64,000 nucleotides of DNA, taken from assembly GCA_910576865.1 (NCBI GenBank), contig CAJTKE010000003.1, positions 62,001 through 126,000 of the forward strand, given 5' to 3'. Within the stretch, counting starts at the first letter, position 1; each line of letters opens with the position of its first letter. Positions 15,848-26,400 of this stretch are shown in pieces. Origin of the DNA: an uncultured Oscillibacter sp. GTDB taxonomy: Bacteria; Bacillota; Clostridia; Oscillospirales; Oscillospiraceae. Below the pieces are notes generated by a model. The model saw only the letters and a list, made by a program, of their open reading frames with translations. It made no database searches and was not told where the DNA came from. The position numbers and the translations under genes are program-made.

Positions 15848-17284
15848 ATGCCCGATCTGCTCGGCGCCACCAATCCGGTGCCCGGTTATGACAAAACAGC
15901 CATCAACCGGAACGTCACGGTTTCCCCGGACAACACCCAAATCCAGAACGTCCCCGATCCCAGCAAGGTCGTCCGCGCCGACGGGCGGACCGAACAGCAG
16001 GACAGCAACCTCCAGGGGGACGGCGGAATCCGGTACGACTCCAATTTCCAGACCTTCCTCCAGCGCCTGCGGGCCACGCCCAGCCTGGCCCAGAGCCTCT
16101 CCCTCCTCTTCTCGGGGCGGGAGGGCGTCGTCGTCTCCTCCGGCCTCAGCGCCGGCATCGCCGAGGAGATGGGCCGCCTGTTGGAGATGCTGCGGATGGA
16201 CGAGAGCCAGCTGCTGGATTTCCTCCAGGGCCAGTTCAAAACCGGCACCCGCTTCGGCGGGGCCCTCTTCGCCCTGCTGCGCAACGCCTATGACCGGGCC
16301 GCCTCCGACGGGGTGCGGACGGACATCCTGCAATTTTTGAAGGCCTACGTGGACTTCGACTCCACGAAGCACATCGAGGGCAACCTCCTCCGGGACCTCC
16401 AGTCCATGGCGGACGCCATGCCCGCCAGCTGGGCGGAGAAGCTCCGGGACCTGACGGCCCGGCTCCAGAACGGCATCGCCGCCGGAAACCGCCAGGGGAA
16501 CCTCCAGCTCCTCCAGCGGGAGATCTTTCCCTACATGTCCAGCTATGTGGAGCGGACCCACGACATGGGTACGCCCCGGGCCCTTCTGACCATGCTGGCG
16601 CTGAACGTGGCCCGGTATGAGAACGGGTCCGAGGAAAAGCTGCTGGAGGGCTTCCACCAGCTCAGCGGCTACGGCACGCTGAAGGGCCAGCTGGGGGGCA
16701 TCGACGACCAGTCCCTCCTCCTCCTGCTGAAAAGCCGGGGGGGCGGGGCCGACAGCGCCGGGGCCATCCGCTTTTCCGACCAGCTGGCCGCCGCCGCCGC
16801 CCGGGCCTTCCGGGGGGAGGGCAGCGCCGAGGTCCAGCAGGCGTTTCAGAACCTCATCGCCGCCATGCTGCTGAACGAGAGCGTGTACATGCCCGTCAAC
16901 CACTACCTCCTTCCCCTGGAGTGGAACGGGCGGATGCTCTTCTCCGAGCTGTGGGTGGACCCCGACGCCGAGGATGAGCAGGGCCGGACCGGCTCCGGCG
17001 GGAAGAACATCATGCGCCTGCTGTTCAAGATGGACGTCCAGTCCCTGGGCCTGTTCGACGTGATCCTCACCGCCCAGGGGACGGACGTGGACATCCAGAT
17101 CGCCTGCCCCGACGCGGCGGTCCCCTTCTCCAGGCAGATCGGGGACGCCGTCTCCCGGATACTGACCCGGAACGACCTGAAGCCCGCCCGGGTGGCCGTC
17201 CGGCGGATGGACCGCCCGGTCACGCTGACCGAGGTGTTCCCCAAACTTTTTGAAGGGAAGAACAGTGTCAATGTCAAGATCTGA
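15848..17284 (+). CDS. YlqG-like hypothetical protein, possible FliK-type C-domain
   Basis: The 478-residue product is not recognised as an enzyme. The ATG at 15848 is preceded by GAGGTG. The N-terminal ~60 residues are polar and disordered, the middle is mostly helical, and the C-terminal ~120 residues (around NIMRLLFKMDVQSLGLFDV and DVDIQIA) form a beta-rich region resembling the FliK/hook-length C-domain pattern. In Bacillus, ylqG precedes ylqH, an FlhB C-domain homologue, and the same order is seen here. Not secreted by Sec as far as visible. A role beside the flagellar export gate is inference. Confidence 0.6.
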   Translation: MPDLLGATNPVPGYDKTAINRNVTVSPDNTQIQNVPDPSKVVRADGRTEQQDSNLQGDGGIRYDSNFQTFLQRLRATPSLAQSLSLLFSGREGVVVSSGLSAGIAEEMGRLLEMLRMDESQLLDFLQGQFKTGTRFGGALFALLRNAYDRAASDGVRTDILQFLKAYVDFDSTKHIEGNLLRDLQSMADAMPASWAEKLRDLTARLQNGIAAGNRQGNLQLLQREIFPYMSSYVERTHDMGTPRALLTMLALNVARYENGSEEKLLEGFHQLSGYGTLKGQLGGIDDQSLLLLLKSRGGGADSAGAIRFSDQLAAAAARAFRGEGSAEVQQAFQNLIAAMLLNESVYMPVNHYLLPLEWNGRMLFSELWVDPDAEDEQGRTGSGGKNIMRLLFKMDVQSLGLFDVILTAQGTDVDIQIACPDAAVPFSRQIGDAVSRILTRNDLKPARVAVRRMDRPVTLTEVFPKLFEGKNSVNVKI

Positions 17285-17603
17285 AGGAACCACCAGGGCC
17301 AAGAAAGCCGTGGCCCTGCAATACGGCCCGGGGGACACCGCGCCGGTCATCGTGGCCTCCGGCATGGGCTATATGGCGGAGAAGATCGTGGAGACCGCCG
17401 CCGACTGCGGCGTGCCCATCTACGAGGACAACTCCCTCTCCACCATCCTGACCCAGCTCCAGCTGGGGCAGGAGATTCCGGAGAGCCTGTATCAGGCCAT
17501 CGTGGAGATTTACGTGTACTTCCTCCACTTTGACCCCACCTCGAACCAGAAGGCCCAGGAGCGCGGCCAGACGCCGCCCGAAGAAACGGAGGAATCCAAA
17601 TGA
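17265..17603 (+). CDS. FlhB C-terminal domain homologue (FhlB/YlqH family)
   Basis: This protein of about 112 residues corresponds to only the cytoplasmic domain of the export switch FlhB. The core KKAVALQYGPGDTAPVIVAS, then GVPIYEDNSLSTIL and IPESLYQAIVEIYVYF, matches FlhB after its cleavage point, but the autocleaved NPTH is missing. Two starts are possible, GTG 17265 (better placed after AAGGGA) and ATG 17271. It overlaps ylqG upstream and the PilZ gene downstream (ATGA). Such proteins can partly replace the FlhB C-domain in other bacteria; a true flhB is also present at 48337-49410. Confidence 0.85.
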   Translation: MSMSRSEGTTRAKKAVALQYGPGDTAPVIVASGMGYMAEKIVETAADCGVPIYEDNSLSTILTQLQLGQEIPESLYQAIVEIYVYFLHFDPTSNQKAQERGQTPPEETEESK

Positions 17604-18196
17604 CCGCCAAGCGCACGTATCTGATCCTGGACTCCCAGAACAACGCCCTGGCCAACGGGGAGCTGGCCTCCCCCGCCGGCACGGCGCCCATGCGGCTGAA
17701 CGTCCTGAACAACAAGGTGGACGACGTGATGGCCCACCAGGTGGTCACGCTTTTCAGCGCCAGCACCGAGGAGCTGCCCATCCAGTGCCGCATCCTCCGC
17801 CAGCGGGGAGACGCCATCCTGCTGGAGAAGATCGCCACCCTGGACCCGGAGGTCCGGAGGAACCTGCGGGTCCCGGCCAAGTTCGACACCTTCCTCTACC
17901 CCGTCTCCACCTCCACCTGGAGGGGGCAGGCGGCGGTGCAGTCCGTGGACCTCAGCTGCGGCGGCATCGCCTTTTACTCCGATCTCCGCCTGGAGCCCCA
18001 CGAGCGGGCGGAGATCGTCGTGACGCCCACGGAGGAGCCCGTGATCCTCATCTGTGAGGTTCTCCGCCGGCAGGAGCTGCAAAATGACCGCTACATGTAC
18101 GCCACCAAGTTCGTGGACATGTGCGAGGACGAGGAAGTCGTGGTGCGGGAGGCCGTGTTCAGCCTCCAGCTGCAAAACCGCGACGCCCGGGAATAA
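17600..18196 (+). CDS. PilZ-domain protein (likely c-di-GMP receptor)
   Basis: This 198-residue cytoplasmic protein has a beta-rich N-terminal half and a PilZ domain from about residue 100. The two c-di-GMP-binding signatures are intact: RRNLR (RxxxR) and DLSCGG (DxSxxG) about 35 residues later. The two-domain layout is YcgR-like, so it may couple c-di-GMP to motility or surface output. The ATG overlaps the stop of the FhlB gene (ATGA), so the two are translationally coupled, and an SLH surface protein gene follows 22 bases later. The binding is predicted from motifs only. Confidence 0.88.
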   Translation: MTAKRTYLILDSQNNALANGELASPAGTAPMRLNVLNNKVDDVMAHQVVTLFSASTEELPIQCRILRQRGDAILLEKIATLDPEVRRNLRVPAKFDTFLYPVSTSTWRGQAAVQSVDLSCGGIAFYSDLRLEPHERAEIVVTPTEEPVILICEVLRRQELQNDRYMYATKFVDMCEDEEVVVREAVFSLQLQNRDARE

Positions 18197-18218
18197 CCGA
18201 TTGAGGAGGTACTGTGAC

Positions 18219-21200
18219 ATGACTGAACAAACACGCGCCCGCCGCGCCTCTCTGCCAGGGTACGCCGGCATGGCGGCCCTGGTTCTTGCCGCCCTGGCCC
18301 TTTGCGCCCTCCTCTGTTCCCGCCCGGCCCGGGCGGCGGACTGGATGACCCCCTACCTGGAGCAGGTCCAGGAGTGGGGCGTCATGCGGGGGGACGCCAA
18401 CGGCAACCTCCATGAGGACCGGAACATCAACCGGGCGGAATTCGTCACCCTGGTGAACCGGGCCTTCGGCTACAAGGACGCGGGGCCCAATCCCTTCTCC
18501 GACGTGAACCCCAACGACTGGTTCGCCGAGGACATCAGCATCGCCCATCAGGCGGGCTACTTCAACGGGACCAACCCCAACACCGCCTCTCCCTACGCCC
18601 TGGTCACCCGGGAGCAGGCCGCCGTCCTTCTGGGCCGGTGCCTGCGGTTCCAGGGCGTCCCCAACGCCGCCAACTCCACCTTCACCGACATGCAGGACAT
18701 CGGCGGCTGGAGCCGCGGGTTCGTGCAGGAGGCCGCGGACCTGGGCATCATCCAGGGCTACTCCGACGGCAGCTTCCGCCCCCACCTGCCCATCACCCGG
18801 GGGCAGATGGCCTGCTTCCTGGTCCGCGCCCTGGGCACCCTGGTCCAGGAGCCCGGCGAGCAGACCTCCGGCGGCGTGTACGGAAACCTGACCATCACCA
18901 CCCCCGGCGTGAAGCTCAAGGACACCGTGGTCACCGGGAACCTCTACCTCACCGGCGGCGTGGGCCTGGGCAACGTGGAGCTTGAAAACGTCGAGGTCCT
19001 GGGCAAGATCGTCATCTGCGGAGGCGGCGAGGCCGAGGGCGGAAAGCACAGCGTCATCCTCCGGAACGTCACCGCCGGCAGCCTGGAGCTGGACAGCATC
19101 ACGGAGCAGTTCCTCTCCCTGGAGGCCGAGGGCCTCACCAGCATCGACGAGGTCACCGTCCGCTCCTCCGCCTACATCGAGGACCGGACGGAGGACGGCC
19201 TGGGCCTCAAGACCGTCCGGCTGGACGGCGTGGAGGACTCCCTGTTCCAGCTGGCGGGCAACCTCAAGAAGGTCATCGACCTGACGCCGGGGTCCACCCT
19301 CCAGATCGCCCAGGGCGTGGCCGACGTGGTGACCATTGACGAAAAGGCGGAGGACGCCTCCGTCATCATCGACAATCTGGCTTCCATCCGGGAGCTGAAC
19401 CTGGACCGGGCCACCGAGGTCACCGGAGAGGGCGACATCAGCCACCTGAACGTCAACGCCCCGGGGTCCACCGTCTCCATGCTGCCGGACACCATCTATG
19501 TCCGGCCCGGCATCACGGCCAACATCTACAAGCAGAACATGGACAACAAGGCGGCGGCGGAGTCCTCCGAGGATCCCCGCATTCTGGCGGGCTATCCCAA
19601 GGCCAGGAACATCGCCCCCACCTCCGCCAACGCCCTCTTCCGCACCAACAAGCCCGGCACCATCCACTGGGCCCTCACCGCCCTGATGGACGGGTCCGTG
19701 GGCGAGGAGGAGCTGATGGAGCCCGGCTCCTATCCCAAGATCATCCGCAGCGGGACCATCAAGGTCACCGCCTCCGACACAGACTTCACCGCCCGGCTGA
19801 CGGGGCTGACCAAGGAGGGCTCCTACTACATCTCCGCCCTGCTGGAGGACAACCGGGGCCGCCGCAGCCCCGTGAAGGTCGCCGCCTTCACCACGCCGGA
19901 CGACACGGCCCCCAACTTCGCCAACGGCTATCCCCAGACGCCCGTCCTCACCCAGGACGCCGACAAGGAGCAGGTGGCCCAGGTCATGGTCATGGCCACC
20001 AAGGACTGCCAGATGTACTACGCCCTCTTCCCCAAGGGCTCCACGGCGCCCACGCCGGCGGACTTCCGTGCCGCGGCCCTGCCGGGGAACCTGGGCTACG
20101 GCGTGGTGGACCTGAAGAAGAACACGCCCTTCCTGGTCTCCCGGATCAACACCTCCCACCTCCAGGAGTCCACGGCCTATGACCTCTACCTCTGGCTGAA
20201 CGACGCGGACAACGGAAAGAGCTCCGCCGTCCGGAAGCTCACCTTCACCACCAAGGACCTGACCCCGCCCACCATCCAGCACGTCACCGTCCGCAAATAC
20301 GACGCCAAGCAGATCACCATGAGCTTCGCCCTGGATGAGCCCGGCACGTTCTACTGGGCCGTGGTGAAGCACGGCGACGGCTTCTACGCCCCCGGCGTGG
20401 ACCCCACCAACCCCAGCCGGAACGCGAAGATTCAGATTGAAAACGGCGTGGCCTACGGCGGCACCCTGATCCGCCGGGGCGGGCCCGTCCGGGCCGCCAA
20501 GGCCGGGACGGACTACACCTTCGTCATCTCCGGCCTCCAGCCCCAGACCTCCTATGACCTCTACTTCGTGGCCAAGGATCTGGCGGGGAACTACTGCGAG
20601 TACAACAAGAACCTGCTGCCTCCCATGGAGATCCACACCCTGGACGGGGAGAAGCCCACGGTCCGGCGGGAGTTCAGCAACGACGCCAGCCCCGAGAACA
20701 AGCCCCACACCACGCCCCACCCCAACACGGACATCCACATCATCTTCTCCGAGCCCGTCACCGGCTTCCAGGGCAAGGGCGCCAGCCGGATGCCCGACGA
20801 CTTCCTGGACGCCTATCAGAAGGTCCTGAACGCCTCCACCGCCGACCGGCCCGCCCGGGAGCGGGAGCTCGCCGAAATGCTCCAGCGGCACATCACCCTC
20901 TACGACACCGGGACCAAGAAGCCCGTCCCGGTCCGGAACGGTGAAAACGAGGGCACCATCGGCAGCAACTGGGTCCTGGACTTCCGGAAGGCCATCGTGG
21001 AAACGGACTCCCAGGACAATGAGATGACCATCACCTTCCCCTATAACCCGGACCCCGCCCAGAGCGCGGTGAACCTCTCCAGCGGCGGAACCTACTACTT
21101 CGTGGTCAAGGACATCATGGACACCTCGCCCAACCTGAACGTCATGGACCACAACACGAAGGAGGGCTTCAAAACGCCCAACTTCACCACCACCGTGGCC

Positions 21201-23330
21201 TCGGTGTTCCTGGAGACCGCCGACACCATGTGGATCAGCCGCAGCGAGCTGACCCGGCCCGGAGACTTCCCCTCGGACAAAAACACCAGCGGCGACCGCC
21301 TCCGGGTCAACTGGAGCTTCACCATGGACCCCGACGCCACCAATCAGGCGGCGGACAACCTGGGCTGGGATATGCTGCTCTGGTCCGACCACAACGTGGA
21401 GTTCGACCTCTACAGGCGCTCCCGGCCCGAGGGCACCGTGGGCACCGCCGGCTGGAGCTCCTGGGAGAAGATCGGCGGCACGGCCCAGATCGACAAGGCC
21501 GACGAACCCGGATTGATCTACATCAGCCTGACCCGGTCCGTGCATCTGAACAACACCACGGACTTTCCCCCGCTGAAGACCCTGGACCAGGACACCCAGT
21601 ATGAATATGCCGTCCATCTGGTGAAGGTGAAGGGCGTGGACGACCCCAACAGCTGGATCGAGAGCATCAAAATGCGGGCCACCGTCACGGCGGGCCGGGC
21701 CACGGCCATGAACCAGTCCTCCCTGTTCTACCAGGGCAATGAGGACACGCTGAAAGACGGCGTCACCGCCGGGGTCATGCAGATCAGCGAATCCGACAAC
21801 GACCCCGACCACCTGAATTACACCGTCTCCCCCGAGGAGCTCAGCGGCCCCCTGCTGGAGGAGGGCTATCCCAAGATCAAGAGCGGCTCCACCGTGGCCG
21901 AGATCACGGCGATGCTGGACCGGGACGGCACGATCTACTGCATGGCCCTGCCCATGACGCCCACCGCCGGAACGCCCATCACCGGGACCAATTACGACGT
22001 GCCCCGCATCGTGGCACTGAAGAGCAGCCCCACCTCCGTGGTGAAACCGGCCTTTGAGGATATCCCGACGGACGGCACCGTTCCCGCCAACAAGGCCAAC
22101 CCCATGCTCCGTCTGCCCCGGGGCTCCGACGTGGCGAAGGAGTCCACCACCGGCGGCACCTGCTGGGGCTCCAAGCAGCTGCTTCAGGGTCAGGCCGACG
22201 TGGTCACCCTCACCGGCCTGGCCCCCAACACCACCTACATGCTGCTGATCTCCACCAAGGGCCTCACCCGGTTCTCCGACGTCTCCTGCTACAAGTTCAC
22301 CACCGGGCAGGTAGACAAACCGAACCTGAACCTCCAGGCCGGCGACCAGAGCGGCACCACCTGGGCCGACGCCCAGACCAACGAACCCGCCAAGGGCACG
22401 GCCCTCCTGGTGGTCGACGGCAAGGTCAGCCAGCTCTACCAGCCCTTCAGCGTCGCCGCCGGAACCGCCATCAACGACGAATACGCGAACCGCACCGGGC
22501 AGGCCGCCAACGGCAAATTCAGCGTCCTGGACGCCCTGATTGAAAACTTCGGCTCCGTCACCCAGGAAAACCCCGTCTTCGCCTCCGTCTTCGACGCACG
22601 CGCGACGGATACGACCAAGGAGGCGATCCGGCGTCTGATCGGCCAGGACCGGCTCCAGACCGGCGTCATCGTGCAGCGGATCAAGGACTTCACCACCCCC
22701 GGCAACCGGGGCGAGTGGGCCACCATGCGGGATCCTCTTGACCTGGGAGACGGCAGCGGTTGGTATACCCTCCTGGCCTATGCCGAGAACACCCTGGGCT
22801 CCGACATCTCCTTCCGGGCCCTCGGCCCCATTGAGCGCCGGGATAAGCAGTGGCCCACGGTGAATCCCAACACGGACATCACCTTCACCCCGGTGGGAAC
22901 CAAGGGTGGACGCATCACCATCACGTTTACCGAGGACCTCTATTTCGTACAGCGGACCTCCGGCAAGCCTCAGGATCTGAAGCAGGTCACTCCCACCGGG
23001 CTTTCCGGCGGCAGCGTTTCCGGCAACTGGATTTCCCGGGGCCTCATAACCGACAGCGTCGCCCCTGGCTGGACCAGTTATCTGGAATCCGGCGACCCCA
23101 GAGGCACCCGCACGCTGGCTTTCGACTGTACGGACGTGACACCCGGAAAGGTGCAGTTCACCATACGGTCCGGCCTCTGCGACCAGTGGACCAACGAGCC
23201 CTCCGGAGGCAGCTTCAGTGTCACCGTGACCCTTGCCCGGAACGACAAGGGCGAAATCGAAATTGTCGGAACGCCTGTGATTCCTCCCGCGTGGGACAAT
23301 ACCAAGACCCAATCCCGTCCCACCAACTGA
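18219..23330 (+). CDS. Giant SLH-domain surface protein
   Basis: This 1703-residue exported protein starts at ATG 18219 behind GAGGAGG; upstream extension of the frame is rejected as it runs through the PilZ gene. A twin-Arg-containing signal/anchor (hydrophobic at about 17-40, ending ARA) is followed by three SLH repeats (about 40-215; e.g. INRAEFVTLVNRAFGY, ITRGQMACFLVRALG), which bind the wall polymer. A repetitive beta region follows (about 220-480: GNLTITTPGVKLKDTVVTGN), then several fibronectin-like modules with LTGLTKEGSYYISALLED and LQPQTSYDLYFVAKDLAGN. No enzyme motif was found. A role as adhesin or S-layer component is inferred. It sits between two PilZ genes in a flagellar region. 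Confidence 0.85.
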   Translation: MTEQTRARRASLPGYAGMAALVLAALALCALLCSRPARAADWMTPYLEQVQEWGVMRGDANGNLHEDRNINRAEFVTLVNRAFGYKDAGPNPFSDVNPNDWFAEDISIAHQAGYFNGTNPNTASPYALVTREQAAVLLGRCLRFQGVPNAANSTFTDMQDIGGWSRGFVQEAADLGIIQGYSDGSFRPHLPITRGQMACFLVRALGTLVQEPGEQTSGGVYGNLTITTPGVKLKDTVVTGNLYLTGGVGLGNVELENVEVLGKIVICGGGEAEGGKHSVILRNVTAGSLELDSITEQFLSLEAEGLTSIDEVTVRSSAYIEDRTEDGLGLKTVRLDGVEDSLFQLAGNLKKVIDLTPGSTLQIAQGVADVVTIDEKAEDASVIIDNLASIRELNLDRATEVTGEGDISHLNVNAPGSTVSMLPDTIYVRPGITANIYKQNMDNKAAAESSEDPRILAGYPKARNIAPTSANALFRTNKPGTIHWALTALMDGSVGEEELMEPGSYPKIIRSGTIKVTASDTDFTARLTGLTKEGSYYISALLEDNRGRRSPVKVAAFTTPDDTAPNFANGYPQTPVLTQDADKEQVAQVMVMATKDCQMYYALFPKGSTAPTPADFRAAALPGNLGYGVVDLKKNTPFLVSRINTSHLQESTAYDLYLWLNDADNGKSSAVRKLTFTTKDLTPPTIQHVTVRKYDAKQITMSFALDEPGTFYWAVVKHGDGFYAPGVDPTNPSRNAKIQIENGVAYGGTLIRRGGPVRAAKAGTDYTFVISGLQPQTSYDLYFVAKDLAGNYCEYNKNLLPPMEIHTLDGEKPTVRREFSNDASPENKPHTTPHPNTDIHIIFSEPVTGFQGKGASRMPDDFLDAYQKVLNASTADRPARERELAEMLQRHITLYDTGTKKPVPVRNGENEGTIGSNWVLDFRKAIVETDSQDNEMTITFPYNPDPAQSAVNLSSGGTYYFVVKDIMDTSPNLNVMDHNTKEGFKTPNFTTTVASVFLETADTMWISRSELTRPGDFPSDKNTSGDRLRVNWSFTMDPDATNQAADNLGWDMLLWSDHNVEFDLYRRSRPEGTVGTAGWSSWEKIGGTAQIDKADEPGLIYISLTRSVHLNNTTDFPPLKTLDQDTQYEYAVHLVKVKGVDDPNSWIESIKMRATVTAGRATAMNQSSLFYQGNEDTLKDGVTAGVMQISESDNDPDHLNYTVSPEELSGPLLEEGYPKIKSGSTVAEITAMLDRDGTIYCMALPMTPTAGTPITGTNYDVPRIVALKSSPTSVVKPAFEDIPTDGTVPANKANPMLRLPRGSDVAKESTTGGTCWGSKQLLQGQADVVTLTGLAPNTTYMLLISTKGLTRFSDVSCYKFTTGQVDKPNLNLQAGDQSGTTWADAQTNEPAKGTALLVVDGKVSQLYQPFSVAAGTAINDEYANRTGQAANGKFSVLDALIENFGSVTQENPVFASVFDARATDTTKEAIRRLIGQDRLQTGVIVQRIKDFTTPGNRGEWATMRDPLDLGDGSGWYTLLAYAENTLGSDISFRALGPIERRDKQWPTVNPNTDITFTPVGTKGGRITITFTEDLYFVQRTSGKPQDLKQVTPTGLSGGSVSGNWISRGLITDSVAPGWTSYLESGDPRGTRTLAFDCTDVTPGKVQFTIRSGLCDQWTNEPSGGSFSVTVTLARNDKGEIEIVGTPVIPPAWDNTKTQSRPTN

Positions 23331-23345
23331 TTCCCCTCAACCCTC

Positions 23346-23380
23346 AAAGGGCGGGCGATACCGCCCGCCCTTTGGCTTTT
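23346..23380 (+). terminator. Terminator/attenuator between the two SLH genes
   Basis: AAAGGGCGGGCG and CGCCCGCCCTTT form a perfect 12-pair stem with a four-base loop, followed by GGCTTTTCC. It should at least partly end the upstream transcript. Confidence 0.7.
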
Positions 23381-23407
23381 CCTCTTTGTAGATAAGGAGT
23401 GTGTGTT

Positions 23408-26400
23408 ATGAAACTTCCCTTCCTCCGCCGGGCCGGGGCGCTGCTGCTGGCCCTGGCGCTGGCCTGCTCCCTGCTGGTCCTCCCCGCCGCGGCGGACGAC
23501 ACGGTCCCCGTTGACCCGATCGATCCCACCGTGACCGGGGTGGAACTGGACCGTGACACCCTGACCATGAAGGTCGGCGAGAAGGTAACTCTCAAAGCCA
23601 CCCTGACCCCCTCCAGCGCCACAAACGCCCTGACCTGGTCCAGCTCTGATTCCACAATCGCCAGCGTCACCCAGAGCGGCTTGGTCACCGCCAACAAGGC
23701 GGGAAAAGCGACGATTACCGTCGCCGTCTCCAATTCTGACAAAGCTGCCTCCTGTGAGGTCACGGTGGAGGAGGAAACGCCGCCCCCGTCCACCGCCGTC
23801 AGCGAAATCATCCTCAGCGAGACCAGCCTCAGCATCCACCCCGGAGGGAGCGCCACCATCACCGCCACGGTGAAGCCCGAGACCGCCGCGGACAAAACCG
23901 TGTACTGGCAGTCCAGCGACTATCAGACGGCCCGGCTCGCCCCCAACGGAAACACGGTTGAGATTTCCGTCCCCTCCACGGTGGAGGTGGGCAAAACCGC
24001 CACGGTCTGGGCCACCTCCACCAGCAACAAGACCGTCCAGGCCCTCTGCTCCGTCACGGTGTCCTCCCCGCCGCCGCCGGAGATCACCTCCGTGTCCATC
24101 ATCAGTCCCGACACCGACCAGTTCCACTATGTGGACCCGGGGAAGAGCATCACCCTGACCGCCTCCGTCTCCCCCTCCAGCGTGAAGGACCCCACCCTGG
24201 ACTGGACCTCCGCCGACAACGCCATCGCCCGGGCCCGGGGCAACGGGGACCTGACCGCCGCCATCACCGGCGTGGCCCCCGGCGTGACTGAGATCACCGT
24301 CCGGGCCGGCGGGCCCAACGTGCCCCCCGCCGTCCGGGAGGTGGAGACCTCCGGCATCCTGCTGAGCTACATCAGGAAATCCACCTCCGGCGGCCAGGGC
24401 ACCACGGTGAACCTGACCCGGGACACGGTGGTGGACATCTTCCAGTACCGGGACATCAGCGTCACGGCCCGGCTCTTCGGAAACGCCAGGAACAATCTGG
24501 TGAACTGGGAGAGCAGCAACAACTCCGTGGCCCAGGTGGTATCCGGCCGGGTCACCGCCAACTACCCCGGCGACGCCGTCATCACGGCCTCCGCCGCCGG
24601 AACGGGCTTCAGCGCCAGCTTCAAGGTCCATGTCTCCGAGGACGTGGCGGACGCCATCAATGTCAACATGGGCTCCGAGCCCTCCTACGCCCTCTCCGGC
24701 ATCCTCAGCCAGCTGAACGCCCGCTCCCAGAGCAAGGCCGGCGGGCCCCTGGACTACGTCTACAACCTGAAGGTCTCCACCGAGAACGGCGTCCTCTACT
24801 ACCGCTACAACTACCCGGAGACCCCGGGCCACGGCGTGGGCGGCACGGAGCGCTATTACTACCAGCCCTCCGGACAGGGGCAGATGGGCCTGCGGGACGT
24901 GACCTTCGTCCCCCTGCCGGGCTTCAGCGGCACCGCCGTGGTGGACTATAACGCGGCCTCCACCAACGGGACCAACTTCACCGGAACCATCCGCATCGAG
25001 GCCACGTCCTCCGGGGACGTCTCCTACAGCACGGAGGCGGGCCAGCCCGTCTCCTTCGCGGCGGAGCACTTCTCCGAGATCTGCCGGGGCCGCAACGGCC
25101 GGTCCATCCGCTACGTCACCTTCTCCCTGCCCTCCGCCAGCCGGGGCACGTTGTACTTCAACTACAGCCCCAATGGCCAGTTCTCCCCCAAGGTCACCAG
25201 CGACACCCGCTACTACGCCACCAGCAAGCCCTCCATCGACAACATCAGCTTTGTCCCGGCGGAGGGCTACGTGGGGAACGTGGAGATTCCCTACCGCTGC
25301 GTGGACAGCGCTGGGTCCACCTACAGCGGCACCGTCACCGTCCGGGTTTACGGCTCCGGCGGATCGGGGAACAGCAGCGGTGGGAGCGACGTGGAATACT
25401 ACATCGCCCGGAACCAGCAGCGGACCCTGAACGCCGCCGACTTCAACGCCGCCAGCCGGCGCGCCACCGGCAGCGACCTCAGCCGCGTCCGCTTCGACAG
25501 CCTGCCCGCCTCCGGCGCGGGGACGCTGTACCTGAACTACTCCAGCGGCTCCAGCACCCGGGTCTCCGCCGGAACCAGCTATTACCGCAGCTCCACCCCC
25601 CGCATCTCCAACATCACCTTCGTCCCCGCCTCCGGCTACAGCGGCGCCGTCTCCATCCCCTTCACCGGCACCAACTCCAAGGGGAGCACCTTCACCGGGC
25701 GGCTCACCTTCTACGTGGGCGACGCCTCCGGCGGCACGGGCTCGGTGTACTACACCACCCAGCAGAACCGGACCGTCCCCCTCAGCGCCTGGGACTTCAA
25801 CGCCGCCAGCCAGCGGGTCAACGGCGTGACGCTCAGCAGCGTCCGCTTCACCAGCCTGCCCTCCTCCGGCGCGGGAGCCCTCTACTACAACTACGCCGGG
25901 GCCGGCTCCACCGGCACCCGGGTCACCGCCAACACGGACTACCGCCGGAACGGCTCCCCCGCCCTCTCCAGCGTCACCTTCGTCCCCGCCGCGGGCTACG
26001 CCGGAACCGTCTCCATCCCCTTCACCGGCTATGACGACAACGGCGGGCGCTTCACCGGCTCCCTGATCATCACCGTGGAGGGCGGAACCGCCGCCGCGGT
26101 CCCCTCCTTCTCCGGCATCCGCTACACGGGCAGCTCCACCCCCGTCTCCCTCCGGACCTCGGACTTCCAGAACGCCTGCCGGTCGGCCCTGGGGAACGCG
26201 CTGTCTTATGTCCAGTTCAACTCCCTGCCCTCCGTGGGGCGGCTGTATCAGAACTACAACCTCTCCTCCCGGACGGGCACGGCCGTCAGCGCCGGGACCC
26301 GCTACGGCGCCCAGGAGCTGGGCCAGATCAGCTATGTCCCCAAGGCGGAGTACCAGGGCACCCTCACCATCCCCTACACCCTCTATGACACCCAGGGGGG

